64,000 nt of DNA from Adenanthera pavonina (taxonomy: Eukaryota > Streptophyta > Magnoliopsida > Fabales > Fabaceae): contig JAIVEN010000002.1 of assembly GCA_026686845.1 (NCBI GenBank), positions 36,039,001 through 36,103,000 on the forward strand, given 5' to 3'. Shown here piece by piece: positions 36,704 to 49,700 of this stretch. Made by a program: the position numbers and the translations under genes. Numbering within the stretch: position 1 is the first letter of the stretch; each line of letters begins with the position of its first letter. The notes under the pieces were generated by a model. That model made no database searches. It saw only the letters and a program-made list of their open reading frames with translations, and was not told the origin of the DNA.

Positions 36704-37152
36704 GCCTATTTGTTTAAACATTTCAGAAAGTGATTTTTATATTGTTTAAAAAAGTAATTAATTGTTTAGAAATTTTTTAAAAAGAAGAAATTATTTTGTA
36801 TTTGATTAGAATAAAAAAAGTACTTTTTAAATTGTTTAATTATTAAAGAGAAAAGTAAGGGTTTATATTATAATATTTTATTATGGCCAAATATTGATAT
36901 TTTTACAATTTTTAAAGTTAGTTAGTGCATCTTCACCTCTTTTACTTTTCTCTCTTTCATCTATCGCAACTCTTTTTTTTAGAAGCAACTCAGGATAGCT
37001 TTTCAAAATAAGCTAAAAACTGCTTTCTTTCTTTCTTTTTCAGATTTTGATTATTTTTAAAAGTTTAAACAAGTAACTAAAAATTTTTTAAAAGTACTTT
37101 TTTATATCAAAAAGTGATTTTTTTCATTAAAAAAGCTAAAACAAATAGGCTC
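36704..37152. mobile_element. Tourist-like (PIF/Harbinger-type) MITE, split at its end by the CACTA element
   Basis: Terminal inverted repeats GGGCCTATTTGTTT (left, with its first two bases at 71-72) and AAACAAATAGGCTC (right, 37139-37152) match at 13 of 14 positions. Once the CACTA element and one AGG copy are removed, TTA flanks both ends (68-70 and 37153-37155), the TWA duplication typical of Tourist MITEs. Length is 451 bp with no coding capacity. Subterminal parts also pair loosely (GTGATTTTTAT with the AAAAGTGATTTTTT region). Confidence 0.8.
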
Positions 37153-37155
37153 TTA

Positions 37156-39432
37156 GTAAAATGGGCCATAGAATTTTTTTATGGTAAATTAATTTATAAT
37201 ATTGGGCCTTCTCGAGTAGAAGAACTTAGAAAAAAAAATAAATTGGGCCATTGATTGTCAATAGCAGAAAAGCCTAAGTTCAAAATGATAGAGAATTGAA
37301 TAATTGGACATTTTTGTGGAATAGTAAAACCAAAGTTACCTCAATTGGATAAGTAAAGAAGAAGATGTGAAATTTGTTATGTTTAATATAATATAAGTTT
37401 TGATGATGATAAATGTAGAGTAATAAGGAACAGATGCATAATATTTTTCTAATATATATATTGTTCCTAAAAGAAGTAAAATGTGCATTAGCATGTGATT
37501 AACTGTATTTATAATGTATATATATATACTAATATATCCATTGTGCTTTTATATTGTATAATACAAGTTAGATATATATAAATTAGACTAACTACTTGGT
37601 TTATAATTGTAATATATTAAATATAGGATTATCCAAGAAGGAAGAATGGGCATTGGAATTAAGAAAGGAAAATTAATATAATGTTTCACTCAAAGAAGAA
37701 GAAGAGAAAGCATGCTCTAAGAATTGAAGATCAGAATAGAGTATACCAAGAATGGAATGACCTAGTGAAAGTGAAGCTTAACTTTTGAAGACCTAGTTAT
37801 TAGGTATATTTTGTTTTCACTTAGGTCTTGATGCGATTTAATCTTTGAAATTTATGTAGTCTTATTATCATATATTTTAAACAAGTTAGATTAAGTAAAT
37901 TTGATGTTAGAATGTGTTATAATTGAAAAATATTGGCTAACAAACGAAATTTGCCGATGATTCATGTTTATTTTGTGCAAAATATGCATTTTGCTTGTTG
38001 AAATTCGAAGTTTCAAAGGTTTTATCTCTTATAGACAAATTTTGAATCTTAAATTCGAATTCTGGACTAAGTCTAGTTAGTGAAAGTACGCAAAAGTTGT
38101 AGATATTTGAACATGCATTTGATTGATGAATTTCAGTCTATGATAGACCAATTTTGGTCTCTGAAAATTTCAGTCTCTGAAATTCTAATTTCGAAGTGCA
38201 TTGTGAAAACTTGAAGCAATTATTCAAACCCAACAAATGTACTTCCAATATGAAAATTTGCATGAACTAACATCAGGTATCTTTTGTAAACTTGAAATTC
38301 GAATGACACTTTATAACAGATGAATTTCAAGAATCAACATTAAACACATAATTATGCTAACTCTGCAAAATTTGTTTATTGAGCCTCAAAATTCAAATTT
38401 TGGTATGTCAGACACATTTAATGTAGTTAGTTAATGGCTCTTTTTGCAAAGTAACGATTAAAACTTGTATCTAACAAATAGATCTTGCGTCTAACGAATA
38501 ATTAAACCAAAATCTATAAATAGAACTTTATTTGACCTTATGGATAACGAATTAAGTGAGTTTTGTGCCAAAATGTTACTCCAATACATAAAATTTTTCT
38601 GTGTTAGCATTCATAGTTAAACCCACCTCATTATAGTGAGTTTTCAATGTATTATCTACTTTAAAAGAGAGTTTCCATTCTATAATCATTCTTTTCTATA
38701 ATTTCTGAACAGAATCTTAGTATAGGTAATTACTAAGAGAAATTACATTTCTTGTAAGGGTGTAGGGAGATTGGCCTAGCAAGTATATACTAAAACTTGT
38801 GGGATGTATTGTGGCTTTACAAGTGCCTGGATCAAACATTTGAGATATAGTGAAAATCTCAAGTGGTAATTTGAAGACTGGATATATGCCAAGTGATTGG
38901 GTTGAACTAGGTTAAATCTTTGCATATTGCTTTTCATCTTCTCTATTCATTTGCTTTACTTAATTCTCTCTGTTCATCCTTATTCTACTACATCTCTTAG
39001 TGAAATTGGGTTGTGTTTCAAAAAGGGCAAAAATCTTATGTCACCTAATTCACCCCTCTCTTGGGTGACCAGCCAAACATTACAAAATTTCAAAGAAAAT
39101 GGATCAAAATCTGGAAAATTAAATATCCAAATGAATAGGAAAACTTGTGGAATAAATTGTATCGATTGGCACAATAGAATTTCATATGGATATATTTTTC
39201 CCATGTAGAGAATTGAAAGAGCTTTAATTTGGAACTTGAATCATCTCAAAATAAATTTTCTAGAATTAGTTATACTTTTAAAAATTTAGTTTGAAATTTA
39301 GAGTTACCAAGTGAATGGTAGCCCAATAAAAATTTTTGAAATTTTGATTGGTTCAAGCTTCTGAATCTTCTCTCGAAGATTATAATAAATTTCTAGTACA
39401 TGGGAAAAGTCTAAAAAGGTTAAGGTGTGACA
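37156..39432 (+). repeat. Degraded gypsy-type LTR remnant hosting a copia B solo LTR
   Basis: Sequence on both sides of the copia B solo LTR (37156-37374 and 39085-39432) reads as old LTR: it contains a block like the gypsy LTRs (GAAAGAGCTTTAATTTGG near 39208) and ends AAGGTGTGACA at 39432, like the GGTGTTACA ends elsewhere. I could not locate its 5' end, which may lie beyond the left window edge, since 1-70 is the other flank of the same site. No gene. Confidence 0.4.
37375..39084 (+). mobile_element. Copia B solo LTR (plus orientation)
   Basis: Starts TGTTATGTTTAATA, ends CCAAACATTACA, 1710 bp. AAATT flanks both sides exactly (37370-37374; 39085-39089). TATA box TATAAATA at 38515-38522. 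The U3 (37980-38420) carries AAATTCGAATT and AGACAAATTTT-type motifs. End and core sequences are a diverged version of copia A's LTR, so A and B are sister families. Confidence 0.88.
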
Positions 39433-40779
39433 ATCTTTGTCCCTAATAATGAACATAATTTTAATGAAATTTATGCTCTATATAGCAATTGACAGGAATG
39501 ATATTTTTGAAATAAAGAAATTACTACTTGATAAGTGAACCCTTATAGAACCCATCCAAAGAACTTACTTCAAGTGATTGACACTCAGATCAATACAATT
39601 ACAAGGAACATGAAATTTGGAAAATAGAAAACTGTAAGAAGAAAATACGTAAAAAAGGGAATAAACAAAATCAAAACACAAAAGGATATATTGGTCAAGG
39701 TCGATTAAAACCCAAGACAACCCTGATCTCTTGAACCCTAGTTCCTGTGATACCATAAGGATCAACTGAATCCTTGATATGTCATGATATTTTCTTTAGC
39801 ACTCAAAGGAGCAAGAAAGAAACTCAAAATACTAAAATTCCATTCATCTCAAAATTTGCAAGAAAGGTACATAAAAGAGAGCCTTAAATAGGTAAGGAAA
39901 AAACTAACCTAATGAGTCTAGAAAACCTAATTGTTTTGGGCTCAAATAACACTCTTAATGGGCTCAAGAAACTAATAAAATAAAATTCTAAAAATAAATG
40001 ACAAAAATTTAAAGAAAATAATAAAAAAAATACATGAGCCCTTATAAACATGCCAACACATTAATGAAATCACATATTTAGCGCATGACATATTTATTTA
40101 CAAGTTAGGCTATCAAAAAGACTACTAATTAACCAATTGGGCTTTATTAATCAACATAGTTTAGCTCATAATTAATAAAAATGAAATTAAAAAAAATTAA
40201 GCCCTCAAGAGCCTAAGTCACATGCTCTTTTAGTGAAGCACATGATCTTTTCAGTAATCTTCTCTAATGGGCTCATTTAGGTTCGAATTTGAAACTTGTA
40301 AAATTGAAATGCTCTTCATGCTCTTTAGACCTCTTGTCATGCGCTTGAATTTGTCCAAGCTCTCCTTTTGAACCATGCCTAAGGTGTCCTCTGTCAGAGC
40401 TCCACAATTTCTTACAAAGTGACTTACATAAAGAACTGAAGGGAGTAATTTACAATATTAAATAATAGTTAACATTTTTAGTTAGACTATTATATATTTT
40501 TTTAATATATGAATTCTTTGACATTTATTTTATTTTTATTAATTTTTCATTATTTAACAATAATTTAACATATTATATATTAATGAAACATATAAATTAA
40601 ATCTCATTTTTATATCTTTGTTCTTTGAAGGTGCTTAGACAGATTGAAGAGTTTGTAAATGAATTGCATATATCTTATAGGATGGTCAGCATTGATTATT
40701 AGGTGAACCACTTTTACTTATCACATATTTTTTATCCATTTTTTCAAATGACATATTTCCTCAGAATTATGGATCATTT
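39433..40779. other. Intergenic or decayed repeat DNA without a recognised gene
   Basis: No convincing ORF. TGGTATCACAGG (minus strand, 39744-39755) looks like a primer binding site, and the sequence to its right up to about 40440 has the character of an old minus-strand LTR, but I found no second LTR. Bases 40450-40620 are AT-rich. A 72-base stretch at 40631-40702 reads in one frame between AG and GT-like borders and could be an old exon, unproven. Confidence 0.35.
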
Positions 40780-41204
40780 TGTTAGGTTGGCTGGTCATCC
40801 AAAAGGGGGGGGAAGAATTGAGAGATACAAGATTTTCACCCTTTTTGATGAACAACCCAATTTCACCAAGTGTTACGGCAGAACAAAGGTGAACAGAATA
40901 TGATAAAGTAGATAGATGAAATGAAAAGATGAAGAGCAAGACATAAGAATTTATACTGGTTTAGCTCAAACTACCTAACCTACGTCTATCCATCAATGGT
41001 TGGGAAATAACATAAAGGGAAAGGAAGGTTTGGAGACCTTGACTTGTGAGCTACCAAACAAGAAACATTAGAGTAGAAACAAAATCAAATACAAAGTGAA
41101 ATTAATTGTTATAACAATGGGCCCAATTTACTTCCCATTATTATATAATGAAATCAATGAATCTAGAACATGAATTCCTATATGGCAATGGGAATGTGAG
41201 TCTA

Positions 41205-41400
41205 ATGACTAATTAAGCCACAAATCTATAAATAGAACTTCATTTGAACCTATGGGTAATAAATTTAAGTGAGTTATATGCCAAAATGCTGCTGCAATGG
41301 ATAAAACCATTCTATGTGAGTATTCAAAGCTAAAACCACCTCATTAGAGTGAGTTTAAATATATTATCCACTCTTAAAGAGAGTTTTAATTCTATTATCA
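41205..41400 (+). repeat. Inverted segment within the copia B 3' LTR
   Basis: The segment from GACTAATTAAGCC to TTTTAATTCTATTATC is the reverse complement of the homologous stretch at about 56095-56275 of the 5' LTR, and matches the plus-oriented solo LTR at 38505-38690 directly. The sequences before 40990 and after 41400 are in normal minus orientation. Confidence 0.75.
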
Positions 41401-41760
41401 ATAGTTACTTTACAAAAAGAGCCGTTCACCAACTGCATTAAATGCATCTGATACACCAAAATTTGAATTTTGGGGCTCAACAAATAAATTTTATAGAGAT
41501 AGAAGGTTAAGTATTTTAACGTTGAACTTCAAAATTCGTCTGTTATGAAGTGACATTTGAGTTTCGATTTTGCCAAAGATATCCCATGTTAGTTTATACA
41601 AATTTTCATATTGGAAGTACATATAAAGAGATTGAACATTTGTCTCAGGTTTTCACATAATACTTCAAAATTTGAATTTCAGAAACTAAAATTCGTCTGT
41701 CAGAAGCATGTTTAATATGACACAAAAGCTCTCATTTTGAAGTTCACACTTTGAAGCTCA

Positions 41761-43349
41761 TGTTAAATCAAGTGTTTTAATGATTCCAAACTAATTGGAG
41801 CTTGGAAAGAAGATATCAAAGATGTACAAAAGATCTCAAGTGAAGAATTCCAAGCAAAAATGAGTATAAGATTATATGTAGGATTTGTTGTTGTATTTAC
41901 ATGACTAGAAAGCTTTGATCTACACACAAATATTTTAAAAATGTGTTTTCACATTTATTCATGAAGTTTTTGAAAAATACCCACTAACAGACAAATTTTG
42001 AACTGTTAAATTTGATATTTTATTTTGAAAATTCGAATTTTGATAACTAAAATTCGAACTTCGGATGTAAAATGTGTTAGTCTGAAAAGAGGTTCCTCTA
42101 GCAGACAAACTTCAGTCCTTAAAAATTTGAATTTCGGGTAAAACATAATTTGTGAAAAATGAAAAATTTGTCTAAAGATATGTCAAAATTCATCTGAAAG
42201 TAAAGCTTGAAAAGAGTTCCAAGTCAGTTCTTTGACAGATGAACATTGATTTTGTAAAGTTCAAACTTTGGAATTATAGTTTATGAGTCTGTTCAAATGT
42301 TCTTCTGACAGATGAACTTCAGTCTTCAGAAATTTGAACTTTGAATTAAGTTTGAAAAGAGTTCTCTCTGACAGACAAATTTTGGGATTTTAACATTTGA
42401 ATTTCAAAAAGTGGAACTTTTGTGCCATATTGAGATGCTCACTGATAGACGAATTTTAGGCACCAAAATTTGAATTTTGAAGGTATTGTAGCAATATGGA
42501 ATAACTGTTCACACTTTCCAAAAGTATTTTAAACTTGAAAATTCGTATTTTTCAACTTAGAAATATTTGTCAAAGACGAAAATTCGAACTTTGCGTTAGA
42601 ATAGATGAACTTCAAAGTTCAACGTTAAAGTCTTTAGCTTACAGTCTCTATGAAATTCGTATGTTAACTCCCCAAAATTCAAATTTTAGATGTCAGACAC
42701 ATTAAATGCGGTTGGTAAATGGATAGTTTTATAGAGTAACCATTGGGTAACATCTCTAACGGCTAGATCTTGTCTCTAACATATAGTTAATTCATAAATC
42801 TGTAAATAGAACTTCATTTAAGAATGTGGGCTACAATTTTACATTGTATATACTGAAACTCTGCAAAATTCTTTAGTCAAAGCCTTCTGCTTTCTCATAC
42901 TTCCTATCTTGTACTTCAACTATCATACTTACTCTAAATCAGAGAGTTTATTTACTGTAAATAATCTAATTTTCATCTGGAAGATAGATATTTTAGTGAG
43001 AGGATTTCACAAGGGACTTGGGAAACATTAAGATAGAGTGCAAAGAGTGAAATTGCTAGCTCTTAAAACAGAGCATAGAGTTGTACTGTAGTATTGCAAG
43101 AAGCCCAATTAATTCTTGTAAGATAGTGAAAAATCTCAAGATGTTGCTTGAGGACTGGATGTAGGTCAAGAGAAAGAGACCAAACCAGGATAAATAATTG
43201 TGTCTTCTCTTCCCTTATCTTGATTTTTACTTGGTTATATTTTATACCCTGTTTTTTAGCCACTCTTGCTTTCATTGCTCTTCTACATTTTTGCAGAGAA
43301 TTTTAATCTTCCCAATTCACCCCCTCTCAGGAAGCCAACATATCTAACA
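41761..43349 (+). mobile_element. Copia A solo LTR inside the copia B 3' LTR
   Basis: Starts TGTTAAATCAAG, ends CATATCTAACA, 1589 bp, flanked by a perfect GCTCA duplication (41756-41760; 43350-43354). It matches the copia A LTR throughout, including the GACAGATGAAC/AATTCGAA array, but the TATA box has one change (TGTAAATA near 42801). Confidence 0.92.
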
Positions 43350-44152
43350 GCTCAAAGTCCGTCTATCAGAGGCTGTAACTTTGAACTTCACTAATAGTTA
43401 AAGATTAACTAAACTTCACGCAAATTTTGCATACTTTCACTAACTATGCTTAGCCTGAAATTCGAATTTCAGAACCAAAATTTGTCTATCAAAGATAGGA
43501 ACTTTGTAACTTCGAATTTTAACAAGTAAAATGTGAATTTTGCACAAAATAAGCATCAGTCAAATAGTAAAATTCATCTGTTAGCCAATATACTTCAATT
43601 GTAACATATGCTACCATCAAATTACATTAATCTAACTCATTTAAGATGTATGGTAACGAGATTAAGTAAATTTCAAAGATCTAAACCACCTCGAGACCAG
43701 TGAAAACAAAATATACCTAATAGCTATATCTTCAAAAGTTAAGCTTCACTTTCACTTAGTTATTCCATTTTTGGCATGCTGCCTTCTAATCTTCAATTCT
43801 TGGAGCATTATTTCTCTTCTTCTTTGAATGAGACATGATGTTGATTTTCCTTTCCTTACTACAATTCTCATTCTTCCTTCTTAGATAATCCTACACTTAA
43901 TGTATTACATTTACAAACCAAGTAGTTAATCTAATTTATATATTCAATTTGTACTATAAAATATAAGAGTATAGTGGATATATTATTACATAGTATGCTA
44001 TATGTATTATAAACACAATTAAACACATGCTGATGCACATTTTACTTCTTTTAGGAACAAAATATATGTTAGACAAATATGATTCATTTATTTCTTATAG
44101 CTTTACATTTGTCATCATCATAACATATATTATCTTAAACCTAACAATCTCC

Positions 44153-44384
44153 CATTTTTTTAATGATGACCAATCACTAGTAAAAAATATGCTTAATGAT
44201 AATTAGCAAATATGATACTATTTATTTCAGTTAGTTCCAGATTAAGTACATATGCATTTTTCATACAACTTCTCCTCCTATTTGACATTGACAAAAAGCT
44301 TTAAAGAATAACAAGTATTTCTTCTTCCCCTATTTGTAAGGTTGTACTAATAAGCACAAATGTCTAGAGTTGTTTCAAGCACAT
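44153..44384 (-). other. Copia B 3' untranslated fragment with polypurine tract
   Basis: Read on the minus strand, AAAAAAATGGGAGAT immediately precedes the LTR start TGTTAGG, which marks this as the 3' end of the interior. No coding sequence is seen. The gypsy-type element begins at 44385. Confidence 0.65.
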
Positions 44385-46799
44385 TGTAACACCTTAAACT
44401 TAAGTCCATTTCCTATCTATTAGACTCCAATTATGTCCATTATTGCATGATTAGAGACTTGATTGCATAAAAATATTAAAACAGAATTTTCTTTATTTTG
44501 GGTACTGTTCGTTGTGCATTTTCCATTTCACCCAATGAACTTCAAAAATTCATAACTAATTATAAAAAAATCATCTCAAAGTGATTTAGTCTTTAAAAAT
44601 AGATAAAAAATTTTTATACATGGAAAAAATATGAAACAAAACATTCTAGAATAATTCATATAGTTTATTTCTCAAATATTTATTGTATATTTGGTCATTT
44701 TGAAACTTTCCAGGTTTTGGTCATATATTTAAAAATTCATATCTCATGATATCCTGAGCCAAATCATTTATTCTCTATGTCATTCGAAAGCCCTGTATGT
44801 CTTCTTTCTTGTTTTGTATAGTTACTCACCTTGTACAAGGCATGGAATTGACTTAAATCATCAAGGGTTAGAACACTACTTCTACTAGAACAATTTCATG
44901 AGAAATTACATAATTATTTCTTTATAGCTTCAAATACTATGAAACCTGTGGCATTCGTTTCCTAAGACTTAGAGGTTTCCAGAAATGTAAACCATTGAAT
45001 TTTTGGAGTTTTGCATGATTTTCTATTTACATTTTGAATTTTCTAGTGTTCAAGGCAAAAGTTCCAGTTTTTCTCTACACTATCCTGTTTTGAACCCTAG
45101 CTTTGAAAATTCACCATAAGTTGTACACTTATCTAATTTAAGTGTTCTTTAACTCTTTAGAAAGCTCATTATATCTACTTTTAGAGTATATAAACCATTC
45201 ATAATTGCCTTGTCTTACATGAACAATACCTATGTTAATCATCAAAGTGTTTAGAAATGAGCTTTTCCATGCATCACTTGGCAAAATAAGCTTCATAACT
45301 TCTTTACATCATTATTCTTGGTTTCAAATCTATACCCATCATTTCATGATACTCAAGGGAACGTAACATCATTGAGGTACAGATCTAATAACATATACAT
45401 GATTTTTATAATATTTCAAAGGATGGATGACATCATAGCTTGATTCATCAATAAAGTTCCTTCTACCTTCTCCATAGCTTCCTTGTCATCCTTGCCATGA
45501 TTTGAGCCTAGCATATTTATTATTTAGGGAGCGTGAGATTCAAAGAATCTCTGTAGTCACTACCAATCAAGCAAATATATCATCACATAATGCAAGCATA
45601 AATCATCAAATCATCCTTTGAACATTTAGAATTATCTATGCTTAAACATTGTTTAGAAAATTGGACAGAGTTTCACCTTATATTTTGGAAATCTGAGGGT
45701 CATATAACCCATCAAATAACTCAGCCAATATCAACAAATCATCATAATACATCATTACAAACATTTGGGATATCATAAAAATCATTGCAAACTATATAAC
45801 AATATAATGCAAGATTAGGTTAGTAAACTACCTTTGGGCTTTCGAAACCTTCCCAAACTTTATGCACACTTCCTTTAATCTCTTATCAGTTCTTGGAATC
45901 CTATAGCAACATAAAACAAGGTCATTAGCCACTGGTTTCATGATGTACTTCACAAAGTGCACACTTGAACCATAAAATTTCATTTTGCAAACCACTTGGA
46001 ATTTCTTGTATAACACTCTGGGTCTTACATAATTTCACTATAAGTTTTCATATTTTCAAAAATACCCTTGAATCAGGGTAAATTTATAATTTTTAAAAAT
46101 CTTAGGTTATTATCTGTAATTTTTCCTAAACTTTCTCTTTTCCTTCTTCATATTGAACTTACTCTTAAGGGACTAAAATGCGAGGATTTTTAATTTTTGG
46201 AACCAAAATATAATTTTTTATTTTTCTGTTTAACTTAGAAAAATGATCAATTTGCCCCTCTTCATGCTTAACAGTGTCTCTCTATTTTTCCCAGTTATAT
46301 ATGCATTTTATGATATCAATATTTTTTTTCTTGGGTATTAAATGCAATATTAACATTTTACTTCTAATCTGGAAAATGATTATTCGCCTCTAAGTAGGGT
46401 CAAATTTAATTATCCATTCTTTTGGACACTTTTGTGTAATTTTACCCAAAGATAAATTTTTTTATTATTTCTTTTTTACTATTCATATTGACTTTTAAAT
46501 TAATTTATCACTTAACCCATACCTTACGCTTATGTAATACTTATACCATTGTGCTCAGTTTGGTGCGGGTTTTCATTCAAATAGTATATTACATATTTTC
46601 TGAGGTAAGTTTTGGAATTAATTTCTACTAAGGACTTTGTAGAAAATTAATTTCAATTAAGGATCAAACATAACTTCTTCAGAAAATTAGATGAGAAATT
46701 AATTTTTTCTAAATCCTAATTATATATAGTCTTTTCATTTTGCTTTGTTTATCATCTTTTATTCATTTTATAACATCCTATAAAAATAGGGATATTACA
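44385..46799 (-). repeat. Second gypsy-type element, 3' LTR
   Basis: Minus-strand start TGTAATATCCC and end GGTGTTACA, 2415 bp. It belongs to the same family as the solo LTR at 6653-9952 but lacks about 0.87 kb present there. Confidence 0.88.
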
Positions 46800-49700
46800 T
46801 TTCTCCCCTACTTAACTAAAATTTCGTCCTCAAAATTTTGCTGAATTCTTACGCATCACTTTCTCTTGTTATCATTTCCCCATTTCCAGACTATCTCTTA
46901 GTAGAGGAATACTTTCTTACCTACTTGTTTGATTTAATAATCAATGCTTCACTCTAATATTCTTTGCTAATCTACTATATTTGCAAGGTCTGGTCAATAC
47001 TTTTCATATTGGAAAAATATCAAGGACATCGTATATCTACCTTATTGTAGAGGTATTGGAAACTTTCCATAAAACATATTCATTCTTACTTTCACAGTTC
47101 CCTTTACCTTAGGACATTGATAACTTATGCATTACATATTTATTCTTATTGTCATGATTTTTGTTCATCTTGTTCATGCTATAGTTTTTCTATGGGCACC
47201 TGATATATATTTTTTCTTTCCATACTTTTTGACTAGTCATATGAATAACTTCTTTGCCAAACCATGAGCTTACTGCATTAGCTTTGCTTGAATAGTGCTT
47301 ACGAGGCCATCTTTGCCTTCTTTTCACGTCATATTCATTTCATAATCTTTAACTGACTATTTAAATAATAATTTTTCTACTGAGGTAAAAGCTTATCTCA
47401 TTAGTTCTGCCTAGATGACACTTTCAGGTTATCTTAACCTTTCTTTCATTCTACTTTCTATACTTTAAGTTTAACTTTTCTTTCATTTTCAAGATCACTT
47501 GAGGTTATTGTGGTCTTAGTACATTTATGGTGGTCCTCTAGGCATAATAGCTTATACTAACTTCGTATCTTGAGAGCATTCATTGCTGCTGTTATAAATG
47601 CGAATACATTTTCAAAAAAATTTTATCTCATAAAATGTAGGCTAGTACCTCAACTCAACCCTAATACATTGCTTATACCTTAATCAAATTTTACTTTTTA
47701 TTGTTATCATTGGATCAGAAATATTTAACATAGGGGAGGAGGTCTAACTTCTTTAATTCATAAAAACTCATTTTGTAATTATGTTCCCACAAGACTTTCT
47801 TTCTAACTTAGCGGTAAGACAATCTGAGAGAAATTTTTATAATTCCTTGCTGAACGTAAAAAAATTTTCATTTCATTTTGGGGTTCAATCTTTCCTATCA
47901 CATAACTTTACTTGTTTTACTAGGATCTATTGCGATCCTTATGGGAGATTCTGTAACCTACTAATCATACTTTTTGAAGTCTAGCTTCCATTTACTAAGT
48001 TTAACACGTTCTTGCTTTTGTAACATTTCAAAAATTTTCAGTTGTCTTTCATGCTCTTCCATAGCTTTGGAGTTCTTTAAACACCATCATTCTCATCATC
48101 ATCATCATTTGAGACTACTATATACTGTTCATACTTCTATTCATATAGTAATAGGTGCCTTGGTAAGACTCATAGTGTCCACATTCAACTATTTTCACAT
48201 ATTACCCTTCATACTTCTTATATCTTTATTACAACCCAGTAGGTCACCCATTTGGAAATTTCTCCCTCTTGAGCACACTTAACTGTAGGATGCTAAGGGG
48301 TTTAACTGTACTCATACTATTATTAGACTTAGAGAATTCAGTAATAGGCTTTCATCTAAGCCATAACTCGTCTGTGGGATCTCTGGATAGCTTACTACTT
48401 TATTTCCACAACATTCAATTCTTCTTTTAACATCTAGCAAAACATCCCATAATGACAATTATGTATCATTTTCATTTTCATCTATTATTTATACTTATAT
48501 TGCTTCCTTTTACTTTTACTTTTATCAGTTTAGAGCTTTAATTCACCACTATACCTTTGCATATAAACATATCTCCGAACCCTGTGCTATGCTTTTCTTA
48601 CTAGAGTTTTTGAATTCTTTTGGCTTTCTATGGGTCAGAGTCTAATTGACATTAAAGTAGTGATTATTGACTTTCTACTCTTTAACATTTTGTTCTCATT
48701 TATAACCTCTTTAACTTCTTAGCCAAGGTTAATCAGTGATCTGGCAATTTTAGGGAAACTTCTTAACCCTTTAAAAGTCTCTTACTAGCTTAGTTAGAAT
48801 CTAGCCATCGGCCTCTCACCACCATTCATTTATGCTCATTTGGGCATTACTCCATGAGCTATCTCTCATCTGCCTCACGTTGGTGACTTTCATCATATGG
48901 AGGATTTCATCTTTCTTAGCTCAATTGGGCTTCTTCCCAAGAGCTTGTTCAATTAGGCTTCTACTCAAGAGCTACCTCCCTTATACCTGACCTTAGCAGT
49001 TGATGGAGGATTTCTTTTATTGTGAGATCTTCTGGCCAAGTTCATTCTTTATAGCTAAATCTCATACTAAGTTCAACAATTAACTATCTTAGGATTTAGT
49101 AGTTCCCTAACCGCTTGCCACTAATCTAAACCTTAGGCTTATATTTTGTACTTTATATTAATACCTCATGTCTTTAACATTATCAATAAATTACTAACTT
49201 TCCATTACAGAGACATTGAATCTTTATCAAACTTTCTCCTTTAAATCATACATCACTTCTTTTGTTTAATCCTTAACATTTTTCTTCAAGTTTTACCTAG
49301 CTTAAGTAGCTGGTATATCCTCTGTCTTACTCTCAACACATTTAGGACTAGGCATAATTAACATATTCTCTTTACAGTTTGAGGGGAGATTATTTACACA
49401 AGCGCATTGTGCTTACTATGGTTCCTTAATACTTATTTAAACTAGTATTGGAAATTATGGCTTTGCTGCTCATGAAAACATTTACATGTAAATCACATAA
49501 TAATAACCTCCAGACCCGACTTCTTAACTTCATTATAAAAGAATAGCTTCCACCTGCATCATACCTTTGCTGAAATCAAGTGACTTACGGCTTTATACTG
49601 GGATAGTACAAAAACTTTCCCTTTTGTTTATGGTCTAGTGTTGGCCATTTCCATAGTACCATCATAGCTTTCTATACTTGATGCACCATTTTATCTTACT

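Larger units (their letters stand above)
40780..44152 (-). repeat. Copia B 3' LTR, interrupted and locally inverted
   Basis: Minus-strand start CTTAAACCTAACA side at 44152 and end at TGTTAGGTTGG, 40780. Sequence of 41761-43349 is a foreign solo LTR. Compared with the 5' LTR, a part at about 41205-41400 is inverted: it contains TATAAATA on the plus strand (41226-41233), while the 5' LTR has it on the minus strand. The 200 bp before it (41000-41205) has no counterpart in the 5' LTR. Confidence 0.82.

Noticed and set aside
39744..39755. TGGTATCACAGG on the minus strand as a primer binding site
   Set aside because: No paired LTR, polypurine tract or coding sequence could be found, so an element cannot be delimited.
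40631..40702. Possible host exon reading LRQIEEFVNELHISYRMVSIDY, faintly like an aminoacyl-tRNA synthetase motif
   Set aside because: Only 24 codons, ending at a stop, no neighbouring exon found, and the similarity is too short to support.
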